Source of the DNA: Alphaproteobacteria bacterium 32-64-14
GTDB taxonomy: Bacteria > Pseudomonadota > Alphaproteobacteria > Caulobacterales > Hyphomonadaceae
Direction: 5' to 3'
Assembly: GCA_002280725.1 (NCBI GenBank)
Contig: NCEM01000022.1
Location: 1 to 64,000, forward strand
Length of the DNA: 64,000 nucleotides
Positions within the stretch are counted from its first letter, which is position 1, and each line of letters begins with the position of its first letter. Shown in pieces: positions 26,813-35,457 of the stretch. Position numbers and translations under genes: made by a program. The notes under the pieces were generated by a model, which worked only from the letters and a program-made list of their open reading frames with translations, made no database searches and was not told the origin of the DNA.

Positions 26813-28668
26813 CAGAACGCCTGTCCAATGGAGATATAAACCTGGAAGTCGGCGTCGCCGTCCTCTTTGTTCAGCGGAACTGCAATATCCGCGCGGAGCG
26901 GGCCAAAGCCGGTGTAGTAGCGCAGACCCACGCCCGCGCCGAGCTTCATCGCATCAAGCGGCGGCTCGACGTTGGAGCCAGCAGCGCCCGCATCGAGGAA
27001 GGCGACATAGCCCAGCGTGTCGCTCTGCCGCCAGCGCACTTCGCCGCTGATCTCAACCAGCGAACGCCCGCCAACCAGAAGGCCCGTCGCATCGCGCGGC
27101 GACACCGACTGATATTCATACCCGCGCACCGATCCACCGCCGCCGGCGAAGAACAGGCGATCCGGCGGCGCCCCATCCGGCCCCGCGATAACGCCCAACC
27201 GGCCGCGCACCGCGCCGATCAGGTTCTCGTCGCCGAACAGCTCCGTGTAGAAACTGGCCTCGCCGCTGATGCGCGCGAACAGGATGTTGGTGTCGCCATA
27301 GGTGACGCCCGGCTCGATGGCGATGCGCGCGCGGATGCCATCGCGCGGATCGAGGATGTCGCGCACGCCGACATACTCAGCCGTGGCCGAGCCCGAGGCG
27401 ATGTAGACATTGCGCCGGCCCACAGCGGCAATGCGCGCCTTCTGGTCGAGGATGCTGGCAAAGCCCAGCTCGACGCCCAGCGACCCACGCACGCGCGGGC
27501 TCAGCTGTTCTTCCAGCGTGGCGCTGACGTTGGCGCCGGTCTGGTCGAAGGCGGTGGTCTCGAAATCCTCGACCTCGGCGCCGATCTGCAGATTGCGTCC
27601 ATACTTGCCGATATGCGGCAAGCGATAGGTCGTCGTGATACGCCTTTGCAGCGTCGCGATCTGTCCGGTCACGCGCACGCGGTCGCCCCAGCCGGTGAAG
27701 TTGCGCATCTCCCACAGCGCGTTGACACCGACGCCCTCGCTGGTCGAGGCCGATCCACCGATCGCCACCGTCTGCCGCTCGCGCTCGCGCAGGGCGATGT
27801 CGATGTTGCGTGGAACTGAACCATCCGCGCCGGGCTGGCCCGAGCCATCAAGGCTCACAGCCGCGCTGGCGAAGAGACCCGTCTCGGCCAGGCGTCCGCG
27901 AAACTCGTCGACCTTCTGCGGCGTGACAAACTCGCCATCCTTCCAAGGCCTCAGGTTCTGGATGAAGTCAGGATCGGTGAGACTAAGCCCCGTCACCTGC
28001 AGTGCGCCGAACGAGGCGCGAATGCCGGGCTTGAGCTGGAAGGTCAGCTCGACAGTGCCGGACGTCGCATCCGCCAGCGCATCCACCGGCGATTGATCGG
28101 CATCGGGATAGCCTGCCTGGCGCAGGCGGCGCACCAGCGCGTCCCCGGTCTCGATCACGGGGGCTGCGCGCGCGGGCACGCCCGGCTCAAGCGGAGCCAG
28201 CAGCGTCTCGAGTTCAAGCTGCGTTGTCTCGTCGGGCGTCGCGCCGAGATATTTGATCTTGCGCGAGACGTAGGTGAACAACGGGCCGGAGGTGACGATC
28301 ACGCCACGGCTGAATTCGTTCTGACCCCCGGCGAAGGATTGTACGTCGGCCTGGTAGTACCCTTCGGATTCGAGCAACGTGCCGACGATCTGGGCTGCGC
28401 GCTCGGCCTGGCGGCGCGCCTCGAACAGGGTCTCGGGTTTCGGCTCTTCGCGCTGGAGCGCCTTCAGTGGATCGGAAAGGGCAGGCGGCAGTCCCTCGAC
28501 GGGAACCCGTCCGGCCTCGGACGATCCACGCTGGCCAGTTTGAGCGGCGGGCGGTTGCTCATCCTGCGCGAGTGCGGGGTCGGAGCCTGCCAGAACGAGA
28601 CACACAGCCGCCAGCACGGCCCGTAGGACCGCATGGGCGCGCGATGCGTATCCCGTGCTGGACGCCAT
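26812..28668 (-). CDS. tamA: outer-membrane assembly factor TamA (BamA family)
   Basis: 618 residues. A signal peptide (VLAAVCLVLAGSDPALAQ) is followed by an acidic Gln/Pro-rich linker and POTRA-like modules (for example RRLRQAGYPDADQSP and SFGALQVTGLSLTDPDFIQN). The last 300 residues form the Omp85 barrel, with FFAGGGGSVRGYEYQSVSP containing the conserved VRGY/F motif of loop 6 and the terminal QVYISIGQAF. It is upstream of tamB with a 1-nt overlap. The gene pair lies between the fmt-truA operon and dapE. Confidence 0.95.
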   Translation of the reverse strand: MASSTGYASRAHAVLRAVLAAVCLVLAGSDPALAQDEQPPAAQTGQRGSSEAGRVPVEGLPPALSDPLKALQREEPKPETLFEARRQAERAAQIVGTLLESEGYYQADVQSFAGGQNEFSRGVIVTSGPLFTYVSRKIKYLGATPDETTQLELETLLAPLEPGVPARAAPVIETGDALVRRLRQAGYPDADQSPVDALADATSGTVELTFQLKPGIRASFGALQVTGLSLTDPDFIQNLRPWKDGEFVTPQKVDEFRGRLAETGLFASAAVSLDGSGQPGADGSVPRNIDIALRERERQTVAIGGSASTSEGVGVNALWEMRNFTGWGDRVRVTGQIATLQRRITTTYRLPHIGKYGRNLQIGAEVEDFETTAFDQTGANVSATLEEQLSPRVRGSLGVELGFASILDQKARIAAVGRRNVYIASGSATAEYVGVRDILDPRDGIRARIAIEPGVTYGDTNILFARISGEASFYTELFGDENLIGAVRGRLGVIAGPDGAPPDRLFFAGGGGSVRGYEYQSVSPRDATGLLVGGRSLVEISGEVRWRQSDTLGYVAFLDAGAAGSNVEPPLDAMKLGAGVGLRYYTGFGPLRADIAVPLNKEDGDADFQVYISIGQAF

Positions 28669-28832
28669 TCACTCTACTCAACGACGCTCCCGGTTGGGGA
28701 GCTTGTCTTCAGATAGTTCCCGGCCGCTCGCGCGACAGGGTCTGCGAAGCAAGCAATGCGCCGCGTTTGATGCTTGGTGAGACTGGATTCACCATGTTGC
28801 GAGTGGCGGTAACGAATCCGCCTTTTTCGCGA

Positions 28833-29981
28833 TCAGGCCGCGGCGAAATAGCTGGCCAGCAGCCGGTAATATATCCGGCAAAGCGTTTCGATTTCGTCGA
28901 CCGGAATGCACTCGTCGACCTTGTGCGCCATTTCGTTTCTGACGCCGAGTTCCGCCACGGGGCAAACATCCTTGATGTAGCGCGCATCCGACGTGCCGCC
29001 GCCCGTGGTAAGGGCCGGTTCACGACCGGTTTCCGCCTTCACGGCGCCGACAACGAGATCGGTGAATTTGCCGGGGGTTGTGTAGAAGGCTTCACCCGTC
29101 ACGCGCATATCCACCGTGACGGTCACACCGTTGGTGGTGGTCGTGATCAGGTCGGTGATGCGCTTCATCAGTGCATCGCCGGTGTGGTTGGGATTGAAGC
29201 GGATATTGAACTTCGCCATCGCCTGCGCCGGTATGACGTTGTGCGCGGTATTACCGACGTCGATGGTGGTGATCTCTAGGTTCGACGGCTGGAAGCCGGG
29301 GCTGCCATCGTCGAGTTTCATGGCGCGCAGTTTCTGCAGCGCGTCGAGTAGGACCGGCATCGGGTTGGCCGACTTCTCGGGGTAGGCCGCATGGCCCTGC
29401 TTGCCCACCGCCTTCACGACCGCGTTCAAGCTCCCACGGCGGCCGTTCTTCACGATGTCGGCGATCACGTCTTCCGATGTCGGCTCGCCGACGATGCAGT
29501 GGTCGAGCACCTCGCCATCGGCGATCACCGCGGGCAGCAGGCGTCGCGTGCCGTGGAGGCCCGGACCTTCCTCGTCGCCCGTGATGAGCAGCGAGATAGA
29601 TCCCTGCGGCATGCCATGGTCGGCGACATAGCGCGCAGCAGCGACCGTGAAGGCCGCGATCGCGCCTTTCATGTCGGACGTGCCGCGCCCGTACATGATC
29701 CCGTTGCGGATCTCCGCCCCAAAGGGATCGACCGTCCAGCCCGCGTCATCGCCCACAGGCACGACATCGGTATGGCCAGCGAAACACAGGTTAGGTTGCG
29801 CCCTGCCGAGCCGGGCATACAGATTGTCGACGCCCTCGAAATGATAGCGCCTGGTGCGGAACCCGAGGGATTCCAGCACCTCGGCCAGGAGATCCTGCGC
29901 CCCGTCATGGCAGGGGTTCACCGTGGGCTGGCGGATCAACGCCTGGGCGAGTGCGATGGGGTCGTGCAGAAGCTCTGTCAT
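28833..29981 (-). CDS. dapE: succinyl-diaminopimelate desuccinylase
   Basis: 382 residues of the M20 metallohydrolase family. Metal ligands lie in CFAGHTDVVPVGD and GTSDMKGA, the catalytic base region is ITGDEEGPG, and the C-terminal ligand is TGGGTSDARYI. The ends, LLHDPIALAQALIRQPTVNP and CRIYYRLLASYF, match DapE. It hydrolyses N-succinyl-LL-diaminopimelate, giving the precursor of meso-DAP and lysine. It precedes tamA on the same strand, with a 164-nt gap in which no gene or clear terminator was found. Confidence 0.96.
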   Translation of the reverse strand: MTELLHDPIALAQALIRQPTVNPCHDGAQDLLAEVLESLGFRTRRYHFEGVDNLYARLGRAQPNLCFAGHTDVVPVGDDAGWTVDPFGAEIRNGIMYGRGTSDMKGAIAAFTVAAARYVADHGMPQGSISLLITGDEEGPGLHGTRRLLPAVIADGEVLDHCIVGEPTSEDVIADIVKNGRRGSLNAVVKAVGKQGHAAYPEKSANPMPVLLDALQKLRAMKLDDGSPGFQPSNLEITTIDVGNTAHNVIPAQAMAKFNIRFNPNHTGDALMKRITDLITTTTNGVTVTVDMRVTGEAFYTTPGKFTDLVVGAVKAETGREPALTTGGGTSDARYIKDVCPVAELGVRNEMAHKVDECIPVDEIETLCRIYYRLLASYFAAA

Positions 29982-30022
29982 GGCAGGGGTTTAGCGCGCC
30001 CCGGTAGTGCTGCAAAGTGATC

Positions 30023-30094
30023 GGTCATACCGGCCTGTGGAGCTCCCATTAGCCCGGTTTTACTTGCCGCTTGCCTGCCTTGCCCGGTATGACC
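30023..30094. repeat. 11-bp perfect inverted repeat enclosing 50 nt
   Basis: GGTCATACCGG (30023-30033) and CCGGTATGACC (30084-30094) are exact reverse complements. The outer bases echo the GTCATCCCGG ends of element B, but the inside is unrelated. It sits in the divergent region between dapE and the OmpA-domain gene. It could be the remains of a small mobile repeat, or a control site for either gene. Confidence 0.6.
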
Positions 30095-30155
30095 ATGGTA
30101 AATGGGCTGCGGGAGAAACCCGTGGCGGCAGCCCATAGTGGGCAATGAGGGGCCG

Positions 30156-31568
30156 ATGGGCGAGACCTCCTCACCGAAGGACGCCTTCGCCCGGCGCGAC
30201 GCGCCGGCCAGCGACCGCTTGGGCGCAGGCGCCGATCACTTCAAGCGCGCGGGCGGAAATGGCGGCGGCGACCGCTTCGCTCGCACCGCGCCTGCCGCCG
30301 ACAAGCCGACCTATGACGCCTTCGCCCGCAAGCGGGCCGAAGCTTCCGCGCCGCCTCCCGCCGCCGCCGCACCAAAGGCGGCCAAGCTCAAGCCACCGCC
30401 ACGCGCCGCCGCCTTCGCCGCGCCGAAGGCAGAGCCGGCGCCGATGGCCGCCGGGCTTCGCGTTGTGCCGGCTCAAAATCAGAGTCAGGGCAAGGTCGAT
30501 GATCTGATGTTCGGAACAGCCGAGCTGGCTGAGGCCGATGCCCGCCGCCGAAGGTCTGCAAAGACATCTTCGCTTGTGCTGGTCACCGGCGGAGGCCTCG
30601 CAGGCGCCGGACTCGCAACCGCAGCTGTGGCCGATACGATCGATGCGCCGCCTCCGCCAGTCGCCGAGAAGCCCGCGCCTCGGCCGAAGGCGGACCCGCC
30701 GCCTCTGCCGCGCGCAGAAAAACCGAGGCGCTCGGGCGGTGGTGGCCGTGGCCGTGGTGGTGGTGATGGCGGCGGCAAGGGCGCCGCTGTCGCGTCGCGT
30801 CGCGGCTTCGATCAGGACGATATCGCGGGCTTGATCTTCGGCCTTGCCGTGATCGTCTTCCTCGTTCTCTGGATGCTGCGCGGTCGCGGCGATGAGCAAC
30901 AGGTGGCGGATGTCGATCCGCTGCTGTCCACGCAGTTCGCCGCCAACGACACGGGCCCGCCGCCGACCCACACGCTGGTCGATCCGTTCGGCGATATGCC
31001 GGTCGATCTCACACCCAAGGGCCCGATCCCCGAAGCAGCGCCCGCGCCGCCTGAAGCCGGAACGGCTGGCGACGCCCAAAGCGCGCTGGTCGAAGCCGCG
31101 CCGCCGCCAGCGGTTGCCGCAGCTCCGCCGCCACCCGTGGTCGCCGCCAAGCCCGCGACGCAAGCGGCAACGGCGGCGATCACCAAGCTGTCCTCGCAGG
31201 CCTGGTTCTGCACCGGCAGCAGCACACTCACCGAGGTGGCGCGCTCTAACCTTGTGCGCAGCATCGAGGAGTTCAAACCCTACGCGACAGAGCCGCTGGT
31301 GGTTCACGCCTTCGCCGATACGCGCGGCACCAGCGTCTACAATCTTGCCCTGTCCGGATCGCGCGCCCGCGTGGTGGCCGATTTCCTGCGCACCAACGGA
31401 CTTGAAGTGGTGGAGTCGGTCGGCAAGGGCGAGCTGTCTGGCCTCGCCGACAACCGGAACTGCGCCAACCAGCGCCGCGCCGACATCTTCTTCAAGGCGG
31501 GCAGCGAGCTTCGTCCGAGCGCGGCCTGCCTGCCGCCGGAGGAAGTCCTACCGCCGGTCTGCAGCTAG
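30156..31568 (+). CDS. OmpA-domain protein with a central membrane helix
   Basis: 470 residues from ATG 30156 (GAGGGG upstream). Residues 1-220 are low-complexity, rich in Ala, Pro, Lys and Gly, with repeated DAFAR motifs (DAFARRDA, DAFARKRA). A membrane helix follows at about 223-241 (IAGLIFGLAVIVFLVLWML). After another Pro/Ala linker comes an OmpA-like peptidoglycan-binding domain at about 355-460: LVVHAFADTRGTSVYNLALS, SRARVVADFL and NRNCANQRRADIFF. The order implies a cytosolic disordered head, one membrane pass and a periplasmic domain gripping the cell wall. There is no signal peptide. Its end overlaps the convergent gene by 21 nt. Confidence 0.85.
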   Translation: MGETSSPKDAFARRDAPASDRLGAGADHFKRAGGNGGGDRFARTAPAADKPTYDAFARKRAEASAPPPAAAAPKAAKLKPPPRAAAFAAPKAEPAPMAAGLRVVPAQNQSQGKVDDLMFGTAELAEADARRRRSAKTSSLVLVTGGGLAGAGLATAAVADTIDAPPPPVAEKPAPRPKADPPPLPRAEKPRRSGGGGRGRGGGDGGGKGAAVASRRGFDQDDIAGLIFGLAVIVFLVLWMLRGRGDEQQVADVDPLLSTQFAANDTGPPPTHTLVDPFGDMPVDLTPKGPIPEAAPAPPEAGTAGDAQSALVEAAPPPAVAAAPPPPVVAAKPATQAATAAITKLSSQAWFCTGSSTLTEVARSNLVRSIEEFKPYATEPLVVHAFADTRGTSVYNLALSGSRARVVADFLRTNGLEVVESVGKGELSGLADNRNCANQRRADIFFKAGSELRPSAACLPPEEVLPPVCS

Positions 31569-32114
31569 GCGTTCCCGGGCGAGACGTTCGGCGCGATCAC
31601 GTGCGCGATTGTCACGTTCGGCTTCATCGCGCTTGAGCACGCCATTGCGGAAACCCCAGGCGCACAGGAAGCCGCATACCGCGCCGACGACACCGAGAAA
31701 AAGCTGTCCGCCAAACATCTCGCCCGCGCCTTCGGGCGTCGAGATGAACAGGAAGCCGCTCACCATCCCGATGGCGGCAGCGCCGGCATAGAAGCGGGCA
31801 TCCTGCGGGGCAAAGGGCGAGAGGAGGGCGGCCCACACACCGGCAAGCGCTGCTGGCAGGGCGGCGGCGGCGTAGGCGGCGATGATTGCAGTCCAGGTGA
31901 TGTTGAGCGCTGGCGCGAGGCCGGCGCCGCTCGAGGATGCGACCTGGCAGAGCATCGCGACGAAGGCGCTGCCCCAGATCAGCGTGAGCCCGATCAGTGG
32001 GGCCGCCAGCGCGTGAGAGATGGCGCCCGGCACGAGGGTCGCGCCGATGTGCTGCATCACCGCGCGGCGGCGCGCGTTCGACCAGGTGGCGGATGTAGCG
32101 GCAGCGGTGGCCAT
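31548..32114 (-). CDS. four-helix membrane protein with charged coiled tail
   Basis: 188 residues. Hydrophobic segments at about 28-58, 70-92, 108-123 and 133-152 suggest four membrane passes. The last 30 residues are strongly charged (KRDEAERDNRARDRAERLAR) and helical. I recognise no family. The tail is encoded across the 3' end of the convergent OmpA-domain gene by 21 nt. Confidence 0.65.
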   Translation of the reverse strand: MATAAATSATWSNARRRAVMQHIGATLVPGAISHALAAPLIGLTLIWGSAFVAMLCQVASSSGAGLAPALNITWTAIIAAYAAAALPAALAGVWAALLSPFAPQDARFYAGAAAIGMVSGFLFISTPEGAGEMFGGQLFLGVVGAVCGFLCAWGFRNGVLKRDEAERDNRARDRAERLARERLAADRR

Positions 32115-32181
32115 GTTCGGATCGTGCGCCCAGGCTCTTAAATGCGCGTGCCGGAGATGCGTGAAATTTGAGGGATCGACT

Positions 32182-32634
32182 TCAGCCTTTCAGGTCCGGG
32201 CGGTCGCGGATCGACATCATGGTGGCGGTCATGGTGGCGATCAGTTTTTCTGCGCCATTGCTGATCGCGAAGGCTTGTCCGTCTGCGATCAGGATGGTGC
32301 GGCCTGGCTTGACGACCTTGCCGCGGAAGATGAAGCGCTCGCCCTTGCCGGGGGAGAGCAGGTTGACCTTGAACTCGATGGTGAGGATGGCGGCATCCGC
32401 CTCCATCACCGTCAGGGCGGCATAGCCACACGCCGAGTCCAGCGCGGTGGCGATCGTGCCGGCGTGCAGGAAGCCGTGCTGCTGCGTGAACGCGGCGCTG
32501 AACGGCATTTCGATTTTGGACGCGCCGGGTTCGAGATGCGTCAGCGTCGCGCCGATCGTCGACATGACGGTCTGCCGCGCGAAGGAGTCGCGGCAGCGGG
32601 TCCGGTAGTCGGGATCGGGCGGCGTGACGGTCAT
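32182..32634 (-). CDS. PaaI-family hotdog thioesterase
   Basis: 150 residues. The active-site helix is QQHGFLHAGTIATALDSACG (HG..H....ALD), with later strands ILTIEFKVNLLSPGKGERF and GRTILIADGQAFA, the pattern of PaaI-type acyl-CoA thioesterases. These release CoA from phenylacetyl- or other acyl-CoA; the substrate is not predictable. It lies 82 nt after the P450 gene on the same strand and could be co-transcribed. Confidence 0.9.
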   Translation of the reverse strand: MTVTPPDPDYRTRCRDSFARQTVMSTIGATLTHLEPGASKIEMPFSAAFTQQHGFLHAGTIATALDSACGYAALTVMEADAAILTIEFKVNLLSPGKGERFIFRGKVVKPGRTILIADGQAFAISNGAEKLIATMTATMMSIRDRPDLKG

Positions 32635-32716
32635 GGTACAGGTCTAGTGCGGGGCAGGCGAACTGTCAGCCGGTGCGTGGTGCTGGATGCCGGGCGGGCG
32701 CCCGGCGGTCCTTCCT

Positions 32717-33955
32717 TTAGGCAATAAACTCCACCCGCATCTGGTCGACGGTGCGGATGGCGCCGGGGTTGAGGCGCGGGGCTGCGCCGACGATGCGCGT
32801 GTTGGGGGCAACGCGGGCGATGGCGGCCAGGACTTCTTCCAGTTCGACACGGGCCAGCGCTTCGCCGGCGCAGCGGTGGGCGCCGGCGCCGAAGGCGAGG
32901 TGCCAGCGTTGCTGGTCGGTGCGGTGGATGTCGAACGATTCCGGGTTGGCGTAGACGTCGGGGTCGCGCAGCACGGAGAGCAGCGAGACGGCCATCATCG
33001 CGCCGCCGGGAATGAGATAGCCCTCGACTTCCATATCCTCGATGGCGACGCGCGGAATGCCGGACACCACCGGCTCGTAGCGCAGGCCTTCTTCGGAGGC
33101 CTTCTTCTTGAGGCCGTCGGGATTGGCGATCAGCGCCTGCCACTGGTCCGGGTGCTGCAGCAGCTGGAACAGCGTCATGCACATCGCATTGCGCGTGGTG
33201 TCCGAGCCGGCAAGGATGAGGCCGACGACCTGGGCGCGGATCTCGCCTTCGCTCATGTCGCCGGATGCGGCCGTGGCGGCGACATAGTCCGACAGGAAAT
33301 CGCCGCGCAGATTGGCGCGGCGGTCTGCCAGCAGCTTGTCGACATAGGCGTTGAACTCGGTGAGGCTTTTCTCGATCTGCGGGCGGCGCGCGACGTCGAT
33401 GAAGCCGATGGCTTCGGCCGTGTCCGAAATCCACTGCATGAACACCGGCAGGTCCGACCGCGGAATGCCGAGAATGTCGGCGATGATGCGGGCCGGAATC
33501 TGCGCGGCGAACTCGGCGACATAGTCGAACGGGCCTTTGCCGAGATGCTCGCGGATGATCTCTTCGGAAATGGCGGCGGCCTTGGGGCGCATCGCTTCCA
33601 TCAGCTTGAACGCGAACGTGCGGGCCACCGGCTGGCGGCGGCGCTGGTGCGCCTCGCCATTCGCGAACAGCATCACCTGCGCGATGAAGTCGTAGATCGG
33701 CCCATCGAACACGCCCTGCAGGATCTTGCTCTCGGTTTCGAGCTGGCGCGTTTCGTGGCCGACGACCTGCTCGACCGTGCGGGCGCGCAGGGCGAGGACC
33801 ATGTGGCCGAAACCGATCGGCACCTTCACCAGCGGCGTGTTCTCGCGCCACTGGCGGAACATGTCGTAGCTCGACGCCTCGGGCGAGTTCTGGCCGAACT
33901 CGACGGTGGGGATGTCGTTGTAGCTCTTGAGCGCGCTGGTTGCGGTGTCGGCCAT
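32717..33955 (-). CDS. cytochrome P450 (soluble, bacterial class)
   Basis: 412 residues. I-helix oxygen-activation motif AGSDTTRNAM, K-helix ExxR in EGLRYEP, and the haem-binding loop FGAGAHRCAGEALARVE with the cysteinate. FGHMVLALRARTVEQV and FANGEAHQRRRQPVARTF are normal for class I P450s. The enzyme needs a ferredoxin and reductase, neither of which is nearby. Substrate unknown. Upstream (33956-34238) there is no gene, only a family A inverted repeat. Confidence 0.95.
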   Translation of the reverse strand: MADTATSALKSYNDIPTVEFGQNSPEASSYDMFRQWRENTPLVKVPIGFGHMVLALRARTVEQVVGHETRQLETESKILQGVFDGPIYDFIAQVMLFANGEAHQRRRQPVARTFAFKLMEAMRPKAAAISEEIIREHLGKGPFDYVAEFAAQIPARIIADILGIPRSDLPVFMQWISDTAEAIGFIDVARRPQIEKSLTEFNAYVDKLLADRRANLRGDFLSDYVAATAASGDMSEGEIRAQVVGLILAGSDTTRNAMCMTLFQLLQHPDQWQALIANPDGLKKKASEEGLRYEPVVSGIPRVAIEDMEVEGYLIPGGAMMAVSLLSVLRDPDVYANPESFDIHRTDQQRWHLAFGAGAHRCAGEALARVELEEVLAAIARVAPNTRIVGAAPRLNPGAIRTVDQMRVEFIA

Positions 33956-34084
33956 GGGGAGGCTCCGGGAGGACGGGCGGGGTGTTACTTGACAGTGTCA
34001 AGATATAGCCCGGTTTGGGAGTGGCGGGAACTGGGCTGCGCTGAAATTTCGCATGGGTCTAGGTGAGTGGGGGCGCCGGGCATC

Positions 34085-34185
34085 GTCTGTGAGCACGGCC
34101 TCGTCCTTCGACAGGCTCAGGATGAGGCCTATAGCGCTGCTGTTCCAGAGCGCCTCATCCTGAGCCTGTCGAAGGACGAGGCGCG
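34085..34185. repeat. perfect 31-bp inverted repeat of family A
   Basis: Arms at 34098-34128 and 34152-34182 are exact reverse complements; the core is CCTTCGACAGGCTCAGGATG. They are separated by 23 nt (TATAGCGCTGCTGTTCCAGA...). The left arm is preceded by TCTGTGAGCACG, also found at 35228. The region lies upstream of the P450 gene and downstream of the hypothetical gene at 34239, so it may end the latter's transcript. Confidence 0.92.
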
Positions 34186-34238
34186 GGCTCGCGATCTCGC
34201 GGTTGGCCGCGAGGTGGGTGGATTGCGTTGCGCTTGGC

Positions 34239-35081
34239 TCAGCTTGTGTTCGCATGGAGGCCGATGCGGGAGAGGGTTTTGAAGTGGGCGTCGATGAGGG
34301 GGAGGAACTCGCCGGTGAAGCTTCGCATGCGGGTTTGTGGATGCGGCGGCGGGCACTGGGCGAGGGCGAAGCGCTGGGCTGCGCCGAGGCGGGTGAGGCG
34401 GCGGGCGGCGCGCTGGATAAGGGCGTCGGGCGCGGCGATGAGGCTGGCGACGTGTTGCAGGCGCGCGAGGAAATTGGCGAGCGGGGTGGTGGTCTGGCCG
34501 GGCTGTCGTGTTGAGTTCTGCGCGGCGGTCGCCGGCGGGCGCGCGAGGATGCCGGTGTGGCGCGGCTCGTAGGGCGGGATCAGCGGGCCGTCATCATAGG
34601 TCTGCGGCAGCAGCCGCGCGCGCGTGGTGTGACGCGGATGTGCGGGCGTGTTGTCGGCAACGTGGAAATTATTGCGGGCTGTGAGGAGGCTGTCGGTCTT
34701 CCAGGCGAAGAAGGCGGGCTGGCGTGTTGGGGTTGAAGATGCGGGCGCGGTGGTGTGCGCCTTGCGGTCGGTCTGTTGCTCGCGGTGGAAGGCGATGAGG
34801 CGGAAGGAGACGTTGCAGCGGCGCTCGATCGGTTTGCGCGTGTGGGTGTGGCGCGTCGGCGTGGGCCTGGCGGCGAGGATGATGCTGCTGGCGGCGATGA
34901 GGACGAGGCGGCGCAGCATCGCCTCGAGGATGTGGAGCCAGCCGAGCAGCGGGGCGAGCGCGCTGCGCGTGACGTGTTGCGGCGCGCCGTCGAAGGCGCG
35001 CGTGGCGCTGGCCACCCAGGCGTGCAGGCGCTGCCACTGTCGGGCGAGGTAGTCGGGTGAGGGCGGCTCTGGGGGACGCAT
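34239..35081 (-). CDS. hypothetical protein, Arg/Pro-rich
   Basis: About 280 residues from the ATG at 35081. The frame is open much further upstream, but that part is repeat DNA. The body starts MRPPEPPSPDYLARQWQRLH and contains a hydrophobic segment (LEAMLRRLVLIAASSIILAA, about 50-70) and many short basic/proline stretches; the last part (SFTGEFLPLIDAHFKTLSRI) looks folded. The regular third-position G/C and the long frame support a real gene. No function can be given. It is flanked on both sides by family A repeats. Confidence 0.6.
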   Translation of the reverse strand: MRPPEPPSPDYLARQWQRLHAWVASATRAFDGAPQHVTRSALAPLLGWLHILEAMLRRLVLIAASSIILAARPTPTRHTHTRKPIERRCNVSFRLIAFHREQQTDRKAHTTAPASSTPTRQPAFFAWKTDSLLTARNNFHVADNTPAHPRHTTRARLLPQTYDDGPLIPPYEPRHTGILARPPATAAQNSTRQPGQTTTPLANFLARLQHVASLIAAPDALIQRAARRLTRLGAAQRFALAQCPPPHPQTRMRSFTGEFLPLIDAHFKTLSRIGLHANTS

Positions 35082-35227
35082 GGGGAGGAGTGTACGGCGC
35101 CGCGGAGGCCGGCTGGATTGCGCGCGCTCTATCCTACAAATTCGGGGGCGATGCCTTTGAGGAGGCTTGGGTTTGGGGGTTTGTTTCCTCCGGATTTGCG
35201 AAGGCTGTTTGCTACAAATCTGATGTC

Positions 35228-35275
35228 TGTGAGCACGGCCTCGTGGTTCGACAGGCTCAGGACGAGGCCTATCGC
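35228..35275. repeat. single arm of repeat A beside element B
   Basis: GTGAGCACGGCCTCGTGGTT followed by CGACAGGCTCAGGACGAGGCCTATCGCTG matches the left arm plus flank of the copy at 34090-34140 with few changes, but the right arm does not follow. Element B starts 20 nt further on, and a short GGACGAGGCG (35471-35480) beyond B resembles the missing right arm. This suggests B landed in, or recombined with, a family A copy. Confidence 0.75.
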
Positions 35276-35294
35276 TGATTGTGCATTCCCAACG

Positions 35295-35457
35295 GTTGTC
35301 ATCCCGGAAGCGCCCTTCGACGCCGCCTGCGGCGTCGCTCAGGGTAAACCGAGGCGCTGTCCGGGATCCATTGAGCCAGTAGGACGCTGGATGTGTGGGT
35401 TCCGGCTCTTCCCCCGGATAACGCTTCGCGTTTCCGGGGTACGGCCGGGATGACAAC
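35295..35457. repeat. element B, copy 1
   Basis: A 157-bp unit (35298-35454) bounded by GTCATCCCGG and CCGGGATGAC; here the inverted ends extend to 13 bp (GTTGTCATCCCGG). Inside are two strong palindromes, GACGCCGCCTGCGGCGTC and CCCCGGATAACGCTTCGCGT followed by TTCCGGGG. The copy at 47226-47382 has exactly the same length and differs at about a dozen positions, nearly all in the central part. There is no transposase, so it is a non-autonomous, MITE/REP-like element. It lies at the 3' end of the altered rpoH frame and supplies that frame's last codons. Confidence 0.9.

Noticed and set aside
32631..34001. 456-codon minus-strand frame and a 459-codon plus-strand frame
   Set aside because: Both overlap the cytochrome P450 gene in wrong frames; they are shadows.
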